Positions 17,980-29,247 of a DNA stretch of 64,000 bases are shown here, piece by piece. Numbering within the stretch: the first letter of the stretch is position 1; each line of letters begins with the position of its first letter. Both the position numbers and the translations under genes were made by a program. Below the pieces are notes generated by a model, which was given only the letters and a program-made list of their open reading frames with translations, did not search any database and was not told the origin of the DNA. Source of the stretch: Xestospongia muta (Eukaryota > Porifera > Demospongiae > Haplosclerida > Petrosiidae); contig OY848918.1 of NCBI GenBank assembly GCA_963693285.1, positions 11,249,592 through 11,313,591 of the forward strand, written 5' to 3'.

Positions 17980-18984
17980 AAACTCTAGCTTTAAACTTGA
18001 TATAGTGTGAAACAAAAGATACAAGTGATTAAAACAAATCCTTTACATTTCCTTATATCTTTATGTTTAATAATATTCAATGTTTTGTTTTCAACCTACA
18101 ACTCCATGGTTACAAGTATATTCATGTCATGTGCTCACAATATTATTATTCCTAGTTCATGTACACAATCACTTAAATCAATAAACAATCATAGTTATTT
18201 CAATACTTAGTGTTATCCAAGTACATTGCATGTACTCTCATGTTATATTATCAAAATACGGTGGTTTGGATTTTTACTTTGTAATGTTGGTAACTTGATC
18301 GTACTCCACCATTAATGTACTTGATATGTAAATCTCCTGTCTCATTCACTGTCTATGTTAAATTTGATGAATTCAGCATATTATCATAGGCAAATAGAAG
18401 CACCTTGACCTTCTTTAATTACATAGTTGTTGAGAGCATAATAAATTTAAACTGGCAAAACTGCTGTACACTCATTTTTGCAAAACATTTAATTTACAGG
18501 CTACTACACTTTGATAGAAATCAATAATCCACTTTCATGAATTATGAAGGCTTAGGCTAGCTTACAATTTCATGAAGTGAAACATTTGAGTTTAAAATAG
18601 CAATTGTTATAAAAGAAATCAACAGAGACAACCAGAAACATATAGTCCTAGTGTTCAAGGACAGTGGTGTGTTAAAAGTTATAGCAAATTTACTTTAGGA
18701 AGAGGGGAGACAAAAGGCCCCAAAACTATCGAATGACTGTGATTTATGTACCATCTGATATGAAGTCTCCTTGTCCCATTTCTTTCTACTCCATATTGGT
18801 ACAAAATCAACGTCAATGTTATGGAGCAGAGATCAGTATTAAAATATACTGATCTTGGACTGTTCCATTGGACTTGACGAGTGACGACTGGCATACAGCA
18901 GCTCAGGCTCGCCCATAATACCCTTTATTTAGCCTAGTATAACAACTAATGTTATTATTGTATGATGGGTGGAGCATAGACTAC
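17980..18984. promoter_or_regulatory. Divergent intergenic region between A1 and B1
   Basis: About 1.1 kb separates the two start codons. Near the A1 start the minus strand reads GTTTCACACTATATCAAG, repeated before every A and C gene, so it is a likely core promoter. At 18280-18440 there is a degenerate piece of an Ig exon. At 18831-18854 lies a perfect inverted repeat with arms GATCAGTAT/ATACTGATC and a 6-base loop. The whole region recurs in units 2 and 3 (38265-39328 and 61480-62543). Confidence 0.55.
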
Positions 18985-18993
18985 TATAAAAGG
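18985..18993 (+). promoter_or_regulatory. TATA box of B1 (TATAAAAGG)
   Basis: A consensus TATAAAAGG about 100 bases upstream of the B1 ATG at 19091, within GGGTGGAGCATAGACTAC context. The same box precedes B3 (39329-39337) and B5 (62544-62552), but it is absent before B2 and B4. Confidence 0.75.
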
Positions 18994-19090
18994 AGCTCCA
19001 ATTACACAATTTGTATTATAATTTGCATTGTAAACTTTAGACCTTTTAACTTATAACGTTTAACGAAGAAGAGCTATACTTATATCAAAA

Positions 19091-22000
19091 ATGTTGTTTG
19101 TTCTACTACTTATGATTGTATCTATTCTTCCATTAACAAGTAAGTGCTGTCTAGTTGTATACTAATAATATAATGATGTCACCACTAGACTCAACAGTGA
19201 CTTCATTGATATGTCCACCCTCTCAACAATGTTACAATGAAAGTCAACTCATTCTCTCATGTGAAACAGAGGAAGTTGTTTTAGCTTGGAGAATTAAGCA
19301 GCATTCATTTAAAATTGTCTATAGTTATGACTATGATGTTGGTAGTACTTATACAGCTGGGAACTTTCAAACAAGCCTTGATCAACGACAACCAGCAAAG
19401 TCCACAATGAAAGTCACGCCAACTACTTCAATGCAGGGTCTACAAATTGATTGTAAAGATGTTTATGGAAATAAGAGATCCTGTATTCTTAAAGTTATTG
19501 GTAAGTAAAGAAAATATGAAATTTTAAAATCTCTATTCAATTATAAAACATTACAGAGTACCCTGGCCAACCTGTTAATCTCACTATTACACATATCTCT
19601 GATAATGTAGCAGTGCAATGGACTCCACCAGTACAATCTGGTGGTCCTAATATTACTGTACACTATATAGTTAATATTAGTTCAGAGAATGACACTAATT
19701 TCATTTGTTCTAATGATCAATGTAATGTAACATTAAACAAAACCACAATTACTGGCTTACAGACTGGTATACAGTATAACATTACTGTGTCTGCTGTTAA
19801 CTGTATTGGTACAGGACCACCAAGTTCATCAATACAAGTAACACCAGGTATGTGATACAGACAGCATCACATACACTATAAGTTTAATAAACAAGACACT
19901 GGTTCAATTAAATGTACAATATTGTATTACATCATTGAATAGAAGATCATATCTTTTAGGGAAATCCCCTATTCTAATTTTCCAACCCTCCTTCAAAGCA
20001 GTTGACTTTACTATTGTTAAGTTGTATTGGTCAATTATCAATGGGTCCATTAAGAAAGTTAAGAACTTTAATGTCAACTTGTTTGAAGCATTGAACACAT
20101 CTAATGTAAGAGAGTTTATTACGGAGAATACCAGTCTTGAAGTAACAAATCTAAAAAAGAAAGTAGAATACTCTTTTTCTGTTCAAGCAAGAGATATTAA
20201 TGAGAGAGTGGGTGTGTTTTCTACTCCTGTCAACTTCACATTAGATGGTATATAAATCACAGATATTGTCCATTCATCAATCTGTCTGTCCATTAATCTA
20301 TCTGTCTATCTATCCATTAATCCATGTATCTATCCATATTCCATTTATGTAATGATTACTTTCTTGTCTTATAGTTCCAATATCAGTAAACTTGACAAAT
20401 TGTACAATTGAAATGTCTTACTCAAATTTCAAAGTTGATCAAAATACAAATTCTTTGCATATAATTTTTAAGGTATGCAGACAAGATTATTGTGAACCTA
20501 ATTAGGAACACCATTCATCCTATATACACATTGATGTTCTTATGTAAACTAGCCTGTTTTATATGTTTACTCAGTGCATCATTTCATAAATTGACATCCA
20601 TCAATTGAGAGGACATATTTCTATGGTAACTAAGCACACTTTCTCTGACCTAACTATCAATAGTTGTAAAAACACAATCTCTTTAATTTATGATGTCATC
20701 GTTATAGTGTAAGTTCATGAACTTAAAGACATTATGTCTCCAATAGACATGTAGTACAAGTGAGCTAAAAATTAAGATGTACTCATCTTACATATTAAAT
20801 GATGTTCATAGGCTACTGTTTAAATCAGAATTGAACTTTGGTATAGTCATTACCATTGATCTGCATGTAACATTATAATGACATAAAAATAAAGCACCTG
20901 CATTTCATATGAAGTATGTTTAGCAAAAATAATATCATAGAAGTGCCTTGTGGACTTACGAGCTCCTCTATTTTACTTAATGCATATACCACATGAGTCA
21001 ACAATGGCTCATTAAGTCTTTGAAGTTGCTCGAAACTCTACTCTAAATCAATATGTGATATGAGTCAGTGCTAGTTAGTAAACATTGTCTGTGCCTCTAT
21101 ATGAATTATCATTATCACATCTAACACATGTTATAACAACCATTTTGCTTTTTTCACTATCTTAATATGTGCTGAGGTCATAGTATACCCCATTAACATC
21201 CACATTCCTACTGTATGAGTCCTATATGTGCCTGTTCCCAGACCCTTCCTCTCTTAGTGAAGGGTCGACAATATCATGAAATCAAGTAATTACAACTACA
21301 GACACACATAGCAACCAATGAATATTATTACTCTTGCCATGATCACTTTGAATTAAGTGTAACTGATGAGTTGAGTAAACATCTTAAAACAACTCCATAA
21401 GTTATGACAACTGTCCTGTTTTCAGACTTAACAAAAATTCAGTCATTTATAACAACAACTGTACAATTAAAATAATGTTAGGACAACTTTACAATTATAT
21501 TTTTGTTTAGTACTTTAAGTGTGGCAGACCTCCAATCATTGGATATTTGATACATCATAATGGCACAGAGTCTGGCAACACAACTTCCATTTTTCATAAT
21601 ACTACAAACACTACAGTGGATTACAAAACTGTCATTCCTAGTCAATGTATCAATGGAGCATATTTGTTGGTATCTGTGGCTGCTGTCAATGACTTAGGTA
21701 CTGGTGATTGGGCAACAACCAGTGCTAAACTAACATTCTGTAGCCACTTTATTACATGTAAGAATGATATAATAACAAAGTTACTATTAATAACATTTTG
21801 TGCTATTTATAGCTTCAGTTCCAGTCACTTCAACAACTGCTGCTATCATTATGGAAACACTAACATTTTTGAGTACAAAGTCCAATTCTCAGGAACCAAT
21901 TGCTACTATAGACGTTATGAATAGACCAACTTCTACAGTTAGACCTACTCCGTCATTACAACATTATAATAGTTTGTTAAGCGGTACCTATTAAATCTAT

Positions 22001-22406
22001 AATAATTATTTTTTCTATACAGATTCATTCCAAACAGCACCCCATACATTCCCGTCTGTAATTTTATTGATAACATTACCACTCTCGGTACTTTTACTGA
22101 TTTTTTTATGCTTTATCATCTGTTTGATCTGTATTGTAATATGTAAGAAACATGAGTTCACAGATCAAGGTATCTCTCCCTCTCTTTCTCCTATAATTTA
22201 ATGACTATAGTCCTTTAGCCTCTCTTATCTATAGTAATCCCAGCTATGTTAGTGTAACTGTACCAAGAGTAATTCAAGTGAGACCTACTTCAGTAATTTA
22301 TGATGAAATCAGGCCAACACTAAGAGAAACACAAGAGGAACAAGGAGGAGGTACTAGTATTACTATTGAAAAGAACACTGCCTATTCTTATATTAACACT
22401 CACTGA
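19091..22406 (+). CDS. B1: Ig + 3 FN3 receptor with tyrosine-motif tail
   Basis: Nine exons: 19091-19139, 19189-19500, 19557-19847, 19960-20247, 20375-20472, 21511-21757, 21813-21983, 22023-22169, 22219-22406; 596 residues, frame kept at every junction. Signal peptide MLFVLLLMIVSILPLT; Ig-like domain 17-120; FN3 at 121-217, 218-313 and 314-428 (the last split by a phase-0 intron of about 1 kb); Ser/Thr-rich stalk 429-485; TM about 497-526 followed by CKKHEF. The 62-residue tail carries YSNPSY (YxN at 539 and NPxY ending 544), VIYDEI at 562 (fits the ITIM pattern V-x-Y-x-x-I) and AYSYIN at 590-594. NPxY is known for PTB binding and endocytosis, and ITIMs for SH2 phosphatases; their use here is inferred. 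The exon 9 acceptor must be TTTAG at 22218, since the earlier AG at 22210 would give a stop. Confidence 0.85.
21241..21266. other. Hairpin in the long B intron
   Basis: GACCCTTC at 21241-21248 and GAAGGGTC at 21259-21266 pair perfectly around a 10-base loop. The hairpin lies in intron 5 of B1 and recurs in B2, B3 and, with one stem change (GGGTCAAC context), B4. It may be part of an old mobile element. Confidence 0.6.
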
Positions 22407-22687
22407 TGACAATATTAATAATGTGTGATGCATTATTACCAATCTTTATAACTTTATTATTACTAGTTGTTTGTGAAATGTGTTATATAAAATTTAGCAT
22501 GTGTGTAAACTATAGTAATGACTATTATTATTGTTGCTATGGAACCAGTGATAATACTCGTTACTATATTATATATATGCATAGTTAATAACTGGATTAG
22601 CTCAAAATTCTCAATTAAACCTTTATTAGTTATACAAGTACATTGCAATAGCTATTTAATCTATTATGATTATTACTTAATCTTATA

Positions 22688-22925
22688 CAAGCTCATTCCT
22701 GTCTCTAATTCTGTTGATAACGTTGCTCCTCTCTATATTTTATCATTTGTTTGATTTGTATTGTAATATATACTAACATGAGTTCACAAAGCAAGGAGAC
22801 TCCCTCTCTTATAATTTGAGGAGTATAGATAGCCCTTTAGCCATTGATATGAGTAAACAAGGATGAGATATTAGTATTACTGTTGAAGAGAACACTCCCA
22901 ATTCTTATATTAACATTTACTTGTC
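22688..22925 (+). pseudogene. Relic of B-type TM and tail exons
   Basis: Downstream of B1 a degraded copy of exons 8-9 is readable: CTCATTCCTGTCTCTAATTC, then TTTGATTTGTATTGTAATAT and GAGTTCACA match exon 8. ATAGCCCTTTAGCCA and GTTGAAGAGAACACT match exon 9. Stops and missing borders show it is dead. The same relic lies at about 43033-43270 in unit 2. Confidence 0.7.
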
Positions 22926-23049
22926 AATAAATTGTCAATAATAGTCACACGTGGTGTATTACTACCAATCTTTATAGCTTTATTATTACTACTAGTGTGT
23001 AAAAATGTTTTCATATAAAAGTCATTACAGTTATTATATATATAGTTAG

Positions 23050-23235
23050 TACAATTTCTATAATTATCTAAGCCTGTATGAAATTTGAAATCAACAAAGC
23101 AATTTGATGTTGTTAATGTTCCATGATAATACTGCTGTGGAAGTATTACAAAGACACTGTATCAAGTTTCCTACATATGTCCCCCCCTCCACTGTTGAAG
23201 TCATTCACAATAAACTTGATATAGTGTGAAACAAA
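23050..23235 (-). pseudogene. Relic of a C/E-type Ig exon and promoter
   Basis: The minus strand holds a fragment of the Ig exon (AAGACACTGTATCAAGTTTCC on plus corresponds to the QCLC region). It runs directly into the conserved GTTTCACACTATATCAAG promoter word, with exons 1 and 2 missing. The unit 2 copy is at about 43395-43580. Confidence 0.65.
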
Positions 23236-23747
23236 AGGCACAAGTGAATAAAACAAATCTTTAATATTTCCTTATATCTTTGCATTTAACAACATTCCAT
23301 GTTTTGTTCTTGCAACAAGTCCATAATTACAAGTATATTCATTATATGTGCTCAACATAACACATCAATCCATGTACTTGCAATATACAACACTCACTTA
23401 GCATGTTTTCATTGACACATCTCTGATTACCATTTTATTAATGAACTGGTGCCTTAATTAATTGATTAATTAGGAATGGCATCAATCACTTATGTAATTC
23501 AATTATCATTGTTTTGTCAGCTTTATAAAATTTACATAAATTATAATCTTCACTGATGTTAATGTGCATTATAGGTATAATAAAATTTAATCTAATATTA
23601 ACTATAATTATAATACACACAACATAAAACAGACTAAATCTATGTATGTAAGTCTATATTAATTGGTTCTATTCACTAAAAGTCAACTAATTTTATTTTC
23701 AATGGAAATTTATTGTTATCGCCATTGTCTTGAAGGTTCCTCCTAAA

Positions 23748-26149
23748 TTATATATGTAAACAGTTCAGCAACACACCTGCTCCCAGTACTACACTGAGAA
23801 CAATAATGATCCATGATGTGATTTTATCACCTAAAATATATAATGTATGTGATCAGTATGATGTCTACATGAACATACCTTTGAGTCCTCCCCCTCCACT
23901 TGGTGTATTAGTAGGTGATGGCACTAAAGTAGATTGTGTGATAGATAAAAGAGAAAGATGGTGATGTGATTTTTTCATTACTTTGAACACACTTTCATAC
24001 ACACATTGTACATATTACATACAATGTTCATGTTACATACATTGTACATGTTACATACATTGTACATATTACATACAATGTACATGTTTCCAATCATACC
24101 AATGGTGGAGATTTGTCACCTAAGCTGTATAAACTCTATCATTGCTATAATATCTAAATGAACATATAATCATACCAGTTGTAGTAGTAGTAGTGGAGGA
24201 AGGTATAGGAGTAGCTGTTGATGGTAGTGGAGTTGGTTGTGTTACAGCTAAAAGAGAAAGGCATTGAGATTTTTTTACATCACTTTGAACATACTTTCAT
24301 ACATATAATGTACATGTTACATACAATGTACATGTACATGTTACATACAATGTACATGTTACATATAATGTACATGTTACATACAATGTACATGTACATG
24401 TTACATATAATGTACATGTTACATAAAATGTACATGTACATGTTACATACAATGTACATGTTACATATAATGTTAAATGTAATGTACATGTTTTTAAGCA
24501 ACAACTAATTAATTATTGGATTGGAGCTCAACAGCTTATAAGAAACATTTGCAATCAATTCATTACTAACTATTGTTGAACTAATTTATTATATATTTGT
24601 CTGATTATAATTATATGTAATTATTTGGGTGATTATTTCTTTATAAACCACTACCACTCCTACATAACTATTTCACACTAGTATTAGTACTGAAATATTT
24701 CTATTACACTCACAACAATAAATCCTACATAGGCTATAGTTGAACAATTGATGATGTAATCTATTCACAGATAAAATGGATTTTCTAATTTGTGAAGGAA
24801 TTTTTGTTATCAATACAACCTCTTGTAATAAACACTTTCAGTAATCACTATTATTCTCAGTAGTTTATCATGACAGTACATTGTTTTCCTGCTGCTTATT
24901 AGCCATTGTTATAGATGAGCCTATATTAAGTTTGTCATTGTAGTTTTTCATTAGAATAATACATGCAAGCATGTATGCATTTTAGATGTATCGCTATTTT
25001 GACAGCATTATCTTCTTAAAATACATGTTACATGTAATGTACATGTTTCTAAGCAGCCAATAATAGGCTATATTGATGAGAGCTCAAACAGCTTATAAGA
25101 AATATTTGTAGTATAATATTGACTCAAGTAATTTGTCATTTGTTATTATTGAACTAATTTTATTATATCTTGTATCTGATGATAACTGTTTGGGTACTTA
25201 TTTTGGGTGATTATTTCTTTAATAAACCACTACCTCTCCTACATAATCATTTCACACTAATATTAGTACTAAAATACTTCCTACAACAATAATCCTACAA
25301 TGGACTATAGTCGAGCAATTAAAGTTGTATTCTGTAGATTTTCATTAATGCATTGTACATGTATTGCTATTATGTCAGCATTGTGGTTCTTAAAATAAAA
25401 CATGACTTACTTTATAATTAAATGTATTTATAGTTTCATATGTTGTATTATTCCTTCATAAATGACTGGTACTATTTCAAAGCTAATCATTGAGGCATGA
25501 ATTTGTGGTCACACCTTCAAACTTTTAATTAAACTTTGTCAATGTTTCTATAAGTAATGAATATACTACTGACAGCTTAACTATACCTGAAACTTTGATA
25601 GTGCAACTTTCAATATAAGGGCCTTCTCCAATATTAGGTCCTGCTCCATTAATGCACATAATTTGTAAATCTTCTGGTTTGCTCGCATTGAAACTTAAAA
25701 TAGATGTGTACGACATAAACATACTATTATAAGACACTTGAAAGCTTCTAAATTCATCAATATTTGTACAGGTTTTACTATTGTATGAGCAATTGTTACA
25801 GTTATTCGAGACTGCAGTAAAGCGCCAATCAATGTGGCAATTTGATGTTGTTATGTTCCATGATAACGCTGGTGTGGAAGTATTACAAAGACACTGTACC
25901 AAGTTTCCTACATATATCCCATTACAAGCCCCTCCACAGTTGAAGTCATTCACAATAGCACCTACATAGAGTACAGAGAGACACAGTCCAAGTTATAGCT
26001 ACACATATATAACTTACATGTGGGTTTGAATAGAAAGAGAAGACAGGTAATAAGTAAAACAATAAGAGTTCTATTTTTCTAGAGAAAGTACAAAGAAAGT
26101 ATCCATATGAATGAAATTCTATATAGATATTACTTACTGTAGCATCCAT
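23748..26149 (-). CDS. C1: single-Ig receptor with Ser/Thr stalk and TM
   Basis: Six exons: 26149-26138, 26078-26018, 25961-25587, 24247-24176, 23923-23879, 23830-23748; 215 residues with consistent phase-1 joins. Split signal peptide (MDAT + KNRTLIVLLITCLLFLF), as in A genes. The Ig-like domain of 125 codons starts CAIVNDFNCGGACNGIYVGN. A mucin-like stalk follows (PTPLPSTATPIPSSTTTTTT, then PSPTNTPSGGGGLK). The TM segment ITSWIIIVLSVVLGAGVLL ends in a tail of about six residues. No FN3 exon was found in the 1.3-kb intron between the Ig and the stalk. It is an A-like gene that lost, or never had, its FN3 modules. No signalling motif is visible. It could be a short ligand-binding partner; the role is unknown. 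Confidence 0.7.
23995..24490. repeat. ACATACAATGTACATGTT minisatellite
   Basis: Two blocks (23995-24090 and 24300-24490) of near-tandem 18-bp words built on the self-complementary core TGTACATG or ACATGT. They occur in introns of C1. Because the core is palindromic, both strands show Met/Tyr/His open frames. The same arrays are at about 44340-44430 and 44645-44835, and shorter forms occur in the E genes. Confidence 0.9.
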
Positions 26150-26159
26150 TGAACTTTAG

Positions 26160-27100
26160 CTTTAAACTCGATATAGTGTGAAACAAAAGGCACAAGTGAA
26201 TAAAACAAATCTTTCATATTTCTTTATATGTATTTTGCTCAACAATATTCAATGTTTTGTTTTCATCCTACAACTCCATAGTTACAAGTATATTCATGAC
26301 ATGTGCTCTATATAACACATCATTCTGTGTACTAGCAGTTTATAATCACTCAATTATCAAGTCATCATCATACTATAGGACACATACATTAGATCAATTT
26401 TTATTTTGTTTTGTAGTCTATAAACCAATCACCTTAATATAGTCTTTGATTGTTTATAATTTTCATTTTATTAATGGACTACTACACCTTCTATGTTTAA
26501 TTAGCAATGGCATCAATCAACTATATAATTTAATTATAGTTTTTATCAGCCTTATAAAATTTACATGAATTACAATCTTCACTTATCTGTGATTCACAAC
26601 ATTGCCTAATTAGTTGTGACATTGTCATTATAAATCCAAACTCAAAATTAGAAGTTGCATTCATTTTAACGAGCAATGTATGTATAGTAAGATCTAATAA
26701 ATGTATTAATACATTCCAATAAGACTAGCTAAAACTGTGCATGTAAGTCTATATTAATTGAATGAAGTTCTACATAGATATTACTTATGAACATTAGCTT
26801 TATTGTTGGCATAGTGTGAAACAAAAGGTATAAGTGAATAAAACAAATCTTTTAAGTTTCCTTATATCTTTATGTTTAATAATATTTAATGTTTTGTTTC
26901 CATCCTACAACTCCATAGTTACAAATATATTCATGACATGTGCTCTATCTAACACATCATTTAATGTACTAGCAGTTTATAATCACTCAATTATCAAGTC
27001 ATCATCATACTATAGGACACATACAGTAGCTAATTTATTATTTTGTTACTTTGTCCATATTCTAATTACAACTTTAATATAGTCTCTGATAATTTATAAT
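26160..27100 (-). repeat. Direct repeat of the C promoter region
   Basis: The block starting at the GTTTCACACTATATC word upstream of C1 (about 26165-26460) is repeated at about 26805-27095, each with matching downstream text such as TTATAATCACTCAATTATCA. In unit 2 only one block remains (46510-46800), and it starts like the first and ends like the second. Confidence 0.8.
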
Positions 27101-28140
27101 TTGCATTTAACTAATGAACTTGTTCCTTGATATAGACATCTATGATACATGGTGTTTAATTAGTAATGACATCAATCACCTATATTAATAATTATGTAAT
27201 TTGATTATCACTTTTGTTAGCTTTATAAAATTTTCGTGACATGAAATTACAATCTTTCTGTAAATTTTCCAACCATACTCAATGTACATGTATTTCAATG
27301 TGTTTATAATAAGATTAATTAATGTTATAATACTATATAAACTTGCATGCATAGTTTTAGTCAGTCTTTAACTCTATGAAACTTCCTTTATATCTTTGGA
27401 CTTTAACTATATTCAATGTTTGTTTTATACATTTGTATTGTTATATCAATCCACAAAATTCCCAATTAACAATCAGTCAACATTCACTGATGCCGGTCCT
27501 ATTTTGGTCTTGTTTGAGAAATTTTGCTGCCATCCCTACATTTTAGGAATTTTGTAGAATATTCCATTGATTTGTTCAATGCATGTACTGTAGAGTACAC
27601 TGACACACTCATTAATCCTCACTATTCACTGACAATCCAATAACATATCAGTGGACTACACTAGTGTATGCAGACTGCTGTTCTTTCTAATAGTCTACCT
27701 TGACAAAAAATGTTATAATATAATTTTACTAAGTTTGTGTTTGTTTTTGATGATCAGCAGTATTTAGTTGATTCTTGATGGAAATTTTTTAATTTTCGCT
27801 CCTCCTCCAATTAAAATATGTAGCATCATTGAAAGTTTCTCTGTTATACATAACTCCTTAGAAAGACAACCACAATTCCAATTCACAAATCATTTTATGA
27901 CTCAATATGTTAGCAGTATAGCTTAGATTTATGTGGTATGGCTATAATGTGAGTATAATAATTGAGTTCTATTTGTGACATTACATTTCTTTATTAATAG
28001 ATTTATCTGACGTATGAAAATGTAATATTGTGTAAACAATAACAATATTTATCACTCTATATTATAATTGTCAAAATTCATAAGTTTGACATCTTATTAT
28101 AGGCCATTTTTATAAGGCTAACACAATAACAAATTATAAT
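27100..28140. other. Spacer between C1 promoter repeat and D1
   Basis: AT-rich sequence of about 1 kb with no frame, domain word or repeat that I could interpret. A collinear copy occupies about 46800-47850. Confidence 0.6.
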
Positions 28141-29145
28141 AAATTACACACAATGGAACAATATCTGGATCAATGATCGAACATTAAAAAAAATACATAA
28201 CAGAGCCGCTGAGTATGGAGGGTATCCACGAAATTTAGCCCACACAAGGTCCAATGGTTGAGGTGCAGTCATACCATTTGGCAAACCAATTAATCTTTCA
28301 ATAATTCCTTTGAGACATCCTTTGTTAAGAACTGCTTCTCTCTTTTTGTAATGAAAGTATCACTATCACTTCCAAAGCTATTCTTCTCCTTTCTTTGTAG
28401 ACTTAGTGAACTGGCTATAGAAGTTAAATCTTCAACACTACTAGCTGATGATATCCTCTGTCTGCTACTGCTGTCTTCAAGTTGAGGATCAGATATAACA
28501 TCTGATGAAGGAAAATGTGGTATTCTGCCTTCACCACTCGACACCACCTCATTAACTACAGATGATGAACTACCAAATGTGTCTAGTACCAGATTGTGTT
28601 TTTGATGAGGGTATACCAACTTCACCCTCAGGGTTACTTATTTCACTTCTCAGTCTTGGTCGAATTCTCTGGTGGTTTCTTCTCTCACATGTCATTGGGT
28701 AGCTCCTATTTCTTCTTCAAGGTTGACATCTTGTCTTTAGTGTTGTAAATAGCTTTTCTCTTCCCAAGTTACTCTAGAGGGTGTGGTTGTCTTCTTTTCT
28801 GATGTTGAAGTTAATAGTGATTTTATTCTAACAGGTTTTCTTTCAACTACTATTGCTTCTTCTTCAATGTCCTCCCCCCCCCCTCATCTTCATTCTCTCC
28901 TTCAACTTCTCCTCCTCCTCCTTCATCATCTCTTTCTTCATCCTCCTCTCCTTCTTTTTCTCCTACTTCCTCTACATCTTCATCACCATCTTCCTCCTCC
29001 TCTTCTTTTTCCTCTACCTCTTCCTCTTCCTCTTCCTCTTCCTCTTCCTCTGAGTTTGTATTTTTTTAGCTCGCTCTTCTAGCTTGATTCCAAATGAAGA
29101 AAGAATAGCATGTTGACTTACAGTCAGTCTAAGACTGCCATGAAG
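28140..29145 (-). pseudogene. D1: degenerate PWWP (BRPF-like) gene fragment
   Basis: Reading leftward: a Glu-rich block; RKPVRIKSLLTSTSEKK and a stop; RPRLRSEISNPEGEVG in another frame; a Ser-rich stretch (SSSSVVNEVVSSGEG...SSRQRISSASSVEDL); then, after a further frameshift, PQPLDLVWAKFRGYPPYSAA and, beyond a short insertion, IIDPD. The LDLVWAK.RGYP.Y.A.IIDP pattern is the start of a PWWP domain and resembles the C-terminal PWWP of BRPF/peregrin chromatin readers. At least three frame breaks and internal stops show it is not functional here. A poly-G run has 10 bases here and 11 in D2, where that junction stays open. The parent gene is not in the window. Confidence 0.6.
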
Positions 29146-29247
29146 TAATTGACTTGTCAAATCTTAGCATCTTAAGGTGTAGTGGGTGCTTTTTTCTGAT
29201 AAAGAGGCGAGGTCATGATCATTTTACTTCATTCATTAGATAGTACA

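Noticed and set aside
18679..18894. 71-codon ORF kept in all three units (also 39023-39238 and 62238-62453)
   Set aside because: Identity follows from recent duplication; there is no splice partner or recognisable domain, and it sits in the promoter spacer.
22406..22754. Short hydrophobic ORFs downstream of B1
   Set aside because: They overlap each other on both strands and match decayed TM-exon sequence.
24218..24508. Met/Tyr/His repeat ORFs on both strands (also 44563-44853)
   Set aside because: Explained by the palindromic TACATG minisatellite in the C introns.
28783..29082. Leu/Pro-rich ORF on the plus strand (and Ser-rich version at 48492-48785)
   Set aside because: Antisense of the Glu-rich block in the D pseudogenes.
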